In this document: positions 60,391 to 64,000 of the stretch, one piece after another
Position numbering within the stretch: position 1 is the stretch's first letter
Layout of the letters: each line of letters opens with the position of its first letter
From: Apostichopus japonicus
Lineage: Eukaryota > Echinodermata > Holothuroidea > Aspidochirotida > Stichopodidae
Assembly (NCBI RefSeq): GCF_037975245.1
Contig: NC_092572.1
Span: 24,310,989-24,374,988, forward strand
DNA length: 64,000 nt
Direction of reading: 5' to 3'
Translations under genes and position numbers: made by a program
The notes under the pieces: generated by a model
The model's database searches: none
Told to the model about the DNA's origin: nothing
The model's input: only the letters and a program-made list of their open reading frames with translations

Positions 60391-61472
60391 CAGTGTGTAA
60401 GACGTACAGTGTGTTTGACCTACAGTGCTTAACACCTACCGTGCTTAAGACATGCATTGCGTAAGACCTAAAGTGCTTCAGGCCTATACTGCGTAAGACC
60501 TACAGTGCGAAAGACCTATTGTACGTAAACCTACAGTGCGTAAGACCTGCAGTGCTTAACACATACAGTGCTTAAGACGTACAGTGCGAAAGACCTACAG
60601 TGCTTCAGGCCTATAGTGCTTTAGACCAGTGCGTAAGACCTGCAGTGCTTAACACCTATAGGGCTTTAGACCTACAGTGCTTAAGACCTACAGTGCGTAA
60701 GACCCACAGTGCGTTAGATCTACAGTGCGTTAGACCTACAGTGCGTTAGACCTACAGTGCGTAACACCTACAGTGCTTTATACCTACAGTGCTTAGCACT
60801 TACAGTGCGCCAGACATACAGTGTGTCAGACATACAGTGCGTAAGACCTACATTGCTTTAGACTTACAGTGCGTAAGACCCACAGTGCGTTAGACCTACA
60901 GTGCGTTAGACCTACAGTGCGTTAGACCTACAGTGCGTTAGACCTACAGTGCGTAAGATCTGTAGTGCTTTAGACCTACAGTACATAAGACCTACCTTGC
61001 TTTAGACCTACAGTGCGTTAGACCTACAGTACGAAAGACCTGCGGTGCGTTAGACCTACAGTGCTTAAGACCTACAATGCTTAGAACATACAGTGCGTTA
61101 GACATAAATTGCGTTAGACCTACAGTACGTTAGACCTACAGTGCGTTAGACCTACAGTGCGTAATACCTGTAGTGCTTTAGACCTACAGTGCGTAAGACC
61201 TACAGTGCTTTATACCTACAGTGCTTAGCACTTACAGTGCGCCAGACATACAGTGTGTCACACATACAGTGCGTAAGACCTACATTGCTTTAGACCTACA
61301 GTGCGTTAGACCCACAGTGCGTTAGACCTACAGTGCGTAAGACCTGTAGTGCTTTAGACCTACAGTGCGTTAGAACTTCAGTGCGAAATACCTGCGGTGC
61401 GTTAGACCTACAGTGCTTAAGACCTGCAGTGCTTAACACATACAGTGCTTAGAACATACAGTGTGTTAGACC
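60391..61472. repeat. Minisatellite, 16-bp unit, about 1.1 kb
   Basis: Roughly 65 units of CAGTGCGTTAGACCTA with GCTT/GCGT and AAGA/TAGA variants. Some variant combinations repeat in blocks (compare 60770-60860 with 61205-61290), showing higher-order duplication. Confidence 0.96.
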
Positions 61473-62090
61473 ATCATTTGGTGAAACATTAAAGATGATA
61501 GCAAAAACATGATTAATTGATAAATTGCGTCTTTTCGTTTAAGGTGATCTGTCTTCCACACGTTGTAGCAGATTATATAGTCAGAGAAGTTAAGTATATC
61601 CACCATATAGAAAGTCCCCACCCTACCCCCTCCACACCCACCCCACCACCAATTTGTCTAATTATTCACATTGGTCCTAGTAAATTGTCGCAATATGTTT
61701 TGAATAAGGAACGCCCAAGATAATTATATTTACAAGACGGAGGTATAGTTACACATATTTAAACTAATCCATCCCTCTTCTGCGATCAATAGTAAACGCA
61801 TTGCTGAAAAGGAAAGTTTTAAAGTGTTTACTATACCAGATATATTACGCCGATCGCCACATCCGAGTATGGTGTTAGATAGCGCCCTCCACCAGCATCA
61901 CCGAATCGCAACCATACATTACACCTTCCCCTACCCTGTATTGGTTCCTACTCCATGTTTTCTTACACTGATCCCAAGATCGTGTAGGATTTTTCTTTCA
62001 TGTTACATCTTACTTTGAATGTTGCCTCGTCCTGCGTTATCACGTGTGAACGGGTAAAGGGGTGACATAAGCACAGTATTAGATACAACG
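61473..62090. other. Intergenic
   Basis: No gene or notable repeat. Confidence 0.6.
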
Positions 62091-62460
62091 CATGGCCACA
62101 GACCCCACTACCCACCCTACACTACTACATAACCTACACTGCTACCTACAGTACTCTTCACTACTACCTACCCTACACTACTACATACCCTACACTACTA
62201 CCTACCCTGCTACCTACCATACATTAGTAAATAACCTAAACTACTACCTACCCTACACTACAACATACCCTACACTAATGCCTACCTTACTCTACTAAAT
62301 ACCTTACACTAATACCTACACTAATACATACCCTACACTACTACCTACCCTTCACTGCTACCTACCCTTCACTGCTACCTACACTACTACATACCCTACA
62401 CTACTACCTACCCTTCACTGCTACCTACACTACTACCTACCCGACTTTCTACCCTACACA
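62091..62460. repeat. CTAC-rich minisatellite
   Basis: Imperfect units of ACTACTACCTACCCTAC and related forms across about 370 bp. Confidence 0.93.
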
Positions 62461-62544
62461 TCCCTTTCCTACTCCATTCAAAATAGAAATTATAGCATTC
62501 AACGAAACTTTGTTTTTTTAATTATATCAAAATGATTTTGTGGG

Positions 62545-62680
62545 TTTGACCCATCAAATAGAGACAATCAAGACATGGGTCTGAAAATCTAAAGAGAATG
62601 ACATCAACCACCTTTGACCCATCCAATAGAGACAATCAAGACATGGGCCTGAAAATCTAAAGAGAGTGACATCAACCACC
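62545..62680. repeat. 68-bp tandem duplication
   Basis: Copies at 62545-62612 and 62613-62680 share TTTGACCCATC, AGAGACAATCAAGACATGGG and ATGACATCAACCACC-like blocks with few differences. Confidence 0.92.
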
Positions 62681-62999
62681 AATAGGATGCACCATGGTTT
62701 ACCGGGTATTGCGTCGGATATGCAGTTAGTCCAATGGCCAAAACGTACAAATCACCGCATATCGTCGATATTATAGGTTTGCTGGAAATATAAGTGTGTG
62801 ATACGGGTTGGTGTTTATATATCGCCCAACCTGGCCCCTGACTGAACCAAAGCGTACATCAGCAGTAGCCGCCTGAATAGCACTTATCATGCGGTATAGG
62901 TCGTTGATAGAGTGCGAAAGAAACCAGGTTTGATCCCGATCGTTGGAATGACTCGAATTGAAGTTTTAAAGAGAGAGTAGTACAAGAAATAAAACTTAC

Positions 63000-63100
63000 C
63001 TGTTATTTCAATAACACACAAATTCGAGCCCAGAATATTGGTGACTCTGCATGTGTAGTTACGGTAATCTCTTCCCGGATCGAGGTTGTTGATGTATAAG
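63000..63100 (-). CDS. Immunoglobulin half-domain exon (partial gene)
   Basis: On the minus strand, acceptor ACACCTTCAG precedes 63100 and donor GTAAGT follows 63000. The 101-bp exon runs from phase 2 to phase 1. It encodes LYINNLDPGRDYRNYTCRVT then NILGSNLCVIEIT, the E to G strands of an I-set Ig domain with the 'D..Y.C.V.N..G' motif around the F-strand Cys. It ends at phase 1, the usual boundary for Ig domains. It belongs to a secreted or membrane adhesion-type protein. The FN3 exon at 24219-24393 on the same strand may be a later exon. Confidence 0.75.
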
Positions 63101-63179
63101 CTGAAGGTGTAATGGTGTGAAAGGACAAAGAAATATCAATCAATGTCTTAACTTGGCTCATTAAAAGTGGGTCTATAAC

Positions 63180-63780
63180 TGCTATGATCATCGTCATCGT
63201 CATCATCATCGTCACAGTCATTCATCGTCGCCAACGGCATCGTCAACACCATCGTCATATCTTGATCGTCACGATCATTTTCATAGTCAGTGTGCTCGTC
63301 TTAATCGTCGCCTCGTCGTCGTCATCGTCACCGTCATCGTCACAGTCGCCTCCATCGCCAACATAATCATTCTCCTTCATTCTCATCACTGCGGTGGTCA
63401 TTTCAATTATCCTAATTCATGTCGTCACCATTGTACTCACTTCCGTCGTCTTTCATTGCGACCGTCTTTTTCATGGTCGTCATCATTAAGGTCATGGGAA
63501 ATGGCCGTCGTTAAGATCGCCGTCAACGACGACATTCTCCTTCACTTTCAGTCTTAGCAGTTATCATTAAAATAATCATTAAAGACGTCATCGTCGTCGT
63601 GACCATCACCATCATCGTCACCATCACAACCACCATCTTAACCACTATCACCACCACCACCCTTACCTTCACCCTCATCCTCACCTTCACCCTCACCCAC
63701 ACCCTCACCCTCACCTTCACCCTCACCCTCACCACCACAACCACCACCGTCACAATCACTTTCGCTATTGTTTGGTACGT
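63180..63780. repeat. CATCGT/CACCCT low-complexity region
   Basis: Imperfect CATCGTCAT and ACCCTCACC repeats, densest at 63180-63370 and 63590-63750. It lies in the intron between the proposed Ig exons. Long open frames on both strands are artefacts. Confidence 0.9.
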
Positions 63781-63865
63781 CTTTCACCGTCATATGGTCC
63801 TGTCGTCATTTCGTCTTCGTCGTAGAGGTCATCATAGAGGCCATCCTAATAGCTTGTAGCCTTAC

Positions 63866-63951
63866 CTTGGTCGGGATGAAATTTGCGAATTGGTCCCAAC
63901 TTTGAAATTGTCGTGCACGTCACTAGTCATCGTCATAGTCAACACATCGTT
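63866..63951 (-). CDS. Possible upstream Ig exon (partial)
   Basis: A CCAAG/GTAAGG donor on the minus strand ends a short open frame (VHDNFKVGTNSQISSRP) at phase 2, exactly the phase needed by the Ig exon at 63000-63100. The joined text reads like strands D-E leading into the Ig F strand. The acceptor is uncertain (near 63951, after CTATGAAAG, or nearer in), and the upstream part overlaps a CATCGT-type repeat. Confidence 0.35.
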
Positions 63952-64000
63952 ATCGTCAAGCTTTCATAGAACAGTTAAAGTTACACTTTCCAAATATCAT

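Noticed and set aside
62860-62950. Possible tRNA gene (GGTTTGATCCC B-box-like)
   Set aside because: No acceptor stem or anticodon arm could be folded by eye, and the A box is unconvincing.
63003-63221. 72-codon minus frame in another reading frame of the Ig exon region
   Set aside because: It shares the DNA of the Ig exon but uses a different frame. The spliced frame with the Ig motif is the better explanation.

Overview
This window is eukaryotic nuclear DNA from a marine invertebrate deuterostome, most likely an echinoderm and perhaps a sea cucumber. That placement is inference from gene content. The support is intron-rich genes with GT-AG splice sites, a large NACHT immune receptor with death-fold domains, small TIR transposons, and many micro- and minisatellites. 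The sequence is AT-rich with long intergenic spaces. No bacterial-type operon, CRISPR array or rRNA was seen.

Region 1 (about 1-17.9 kb, + strand) holds one multi-exon NLR gene, open at its 5' end. Sixteen exons from 276 to 16730 join in one continuous frame with matching intron phases, giving at least 1,509 residues. The domain order is DED, NACHT, short LRR-like region, linker, ZU5, UPA, linker, DEATH, basic repeat tail. This resembles vertebrate NLRP1 (PYD-NACHT-LRR-FIIND-CARD, where FIIND is ZU5 plus UPA), with the outer death-fold domains exchanged. A Phe-Ser pair sits at the end of ZU5, where FIIND and PIDD proteins cut themselves. The 3' end runs into a tandem array in which the reading frame slips between repeat types.

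Region 2 (18-30 kb) is intergenic and repeat-rich. It holds a tRNA-like SINE relic, two hammerhead-ribozyme-like motifs of the kind carried by Penelope-like retroelements (one inside a long imperfect palindrome), several minisatellites and (TA)n tracts. A minus-strand exon at 24.2-24.4 kb encodes half of a fibronectin type III domain.

Region 3 (30-59 kb, + strand) holds two paralogous two-exon rhodopsin-family GPCRs of melatonin-receptor/moody-like type. They lie at 30336-34393 (377 aa) and 56900-59008 (409 aa). Each has one phase-2 intron at the same place after a shared GETTVTS motif in intracellular loop 3. Around them are non-autonomous DNA transposons: an hAT-type element with a perfect 8-bp target duplication, two elements with CAG(G/C)G(A/C)CGTAGCC-type ends, an inverted pair of TTAA-flanked MITEs, and a 1.5-kb element with near-perfect 30-bp TIRs.

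Region 4 (60-64 kb) has a 1.1-kb 16-bp minisatellite, simple repeats, and minus-strand exons for part of an immunoglobulin domain. If these belong with the FN3 exon at 24.2 kb, one Ig/FN3 surface-protein gene spans at least 39 kb on the minus strand and both GPCR genes are nested in its intron. That link is inference.
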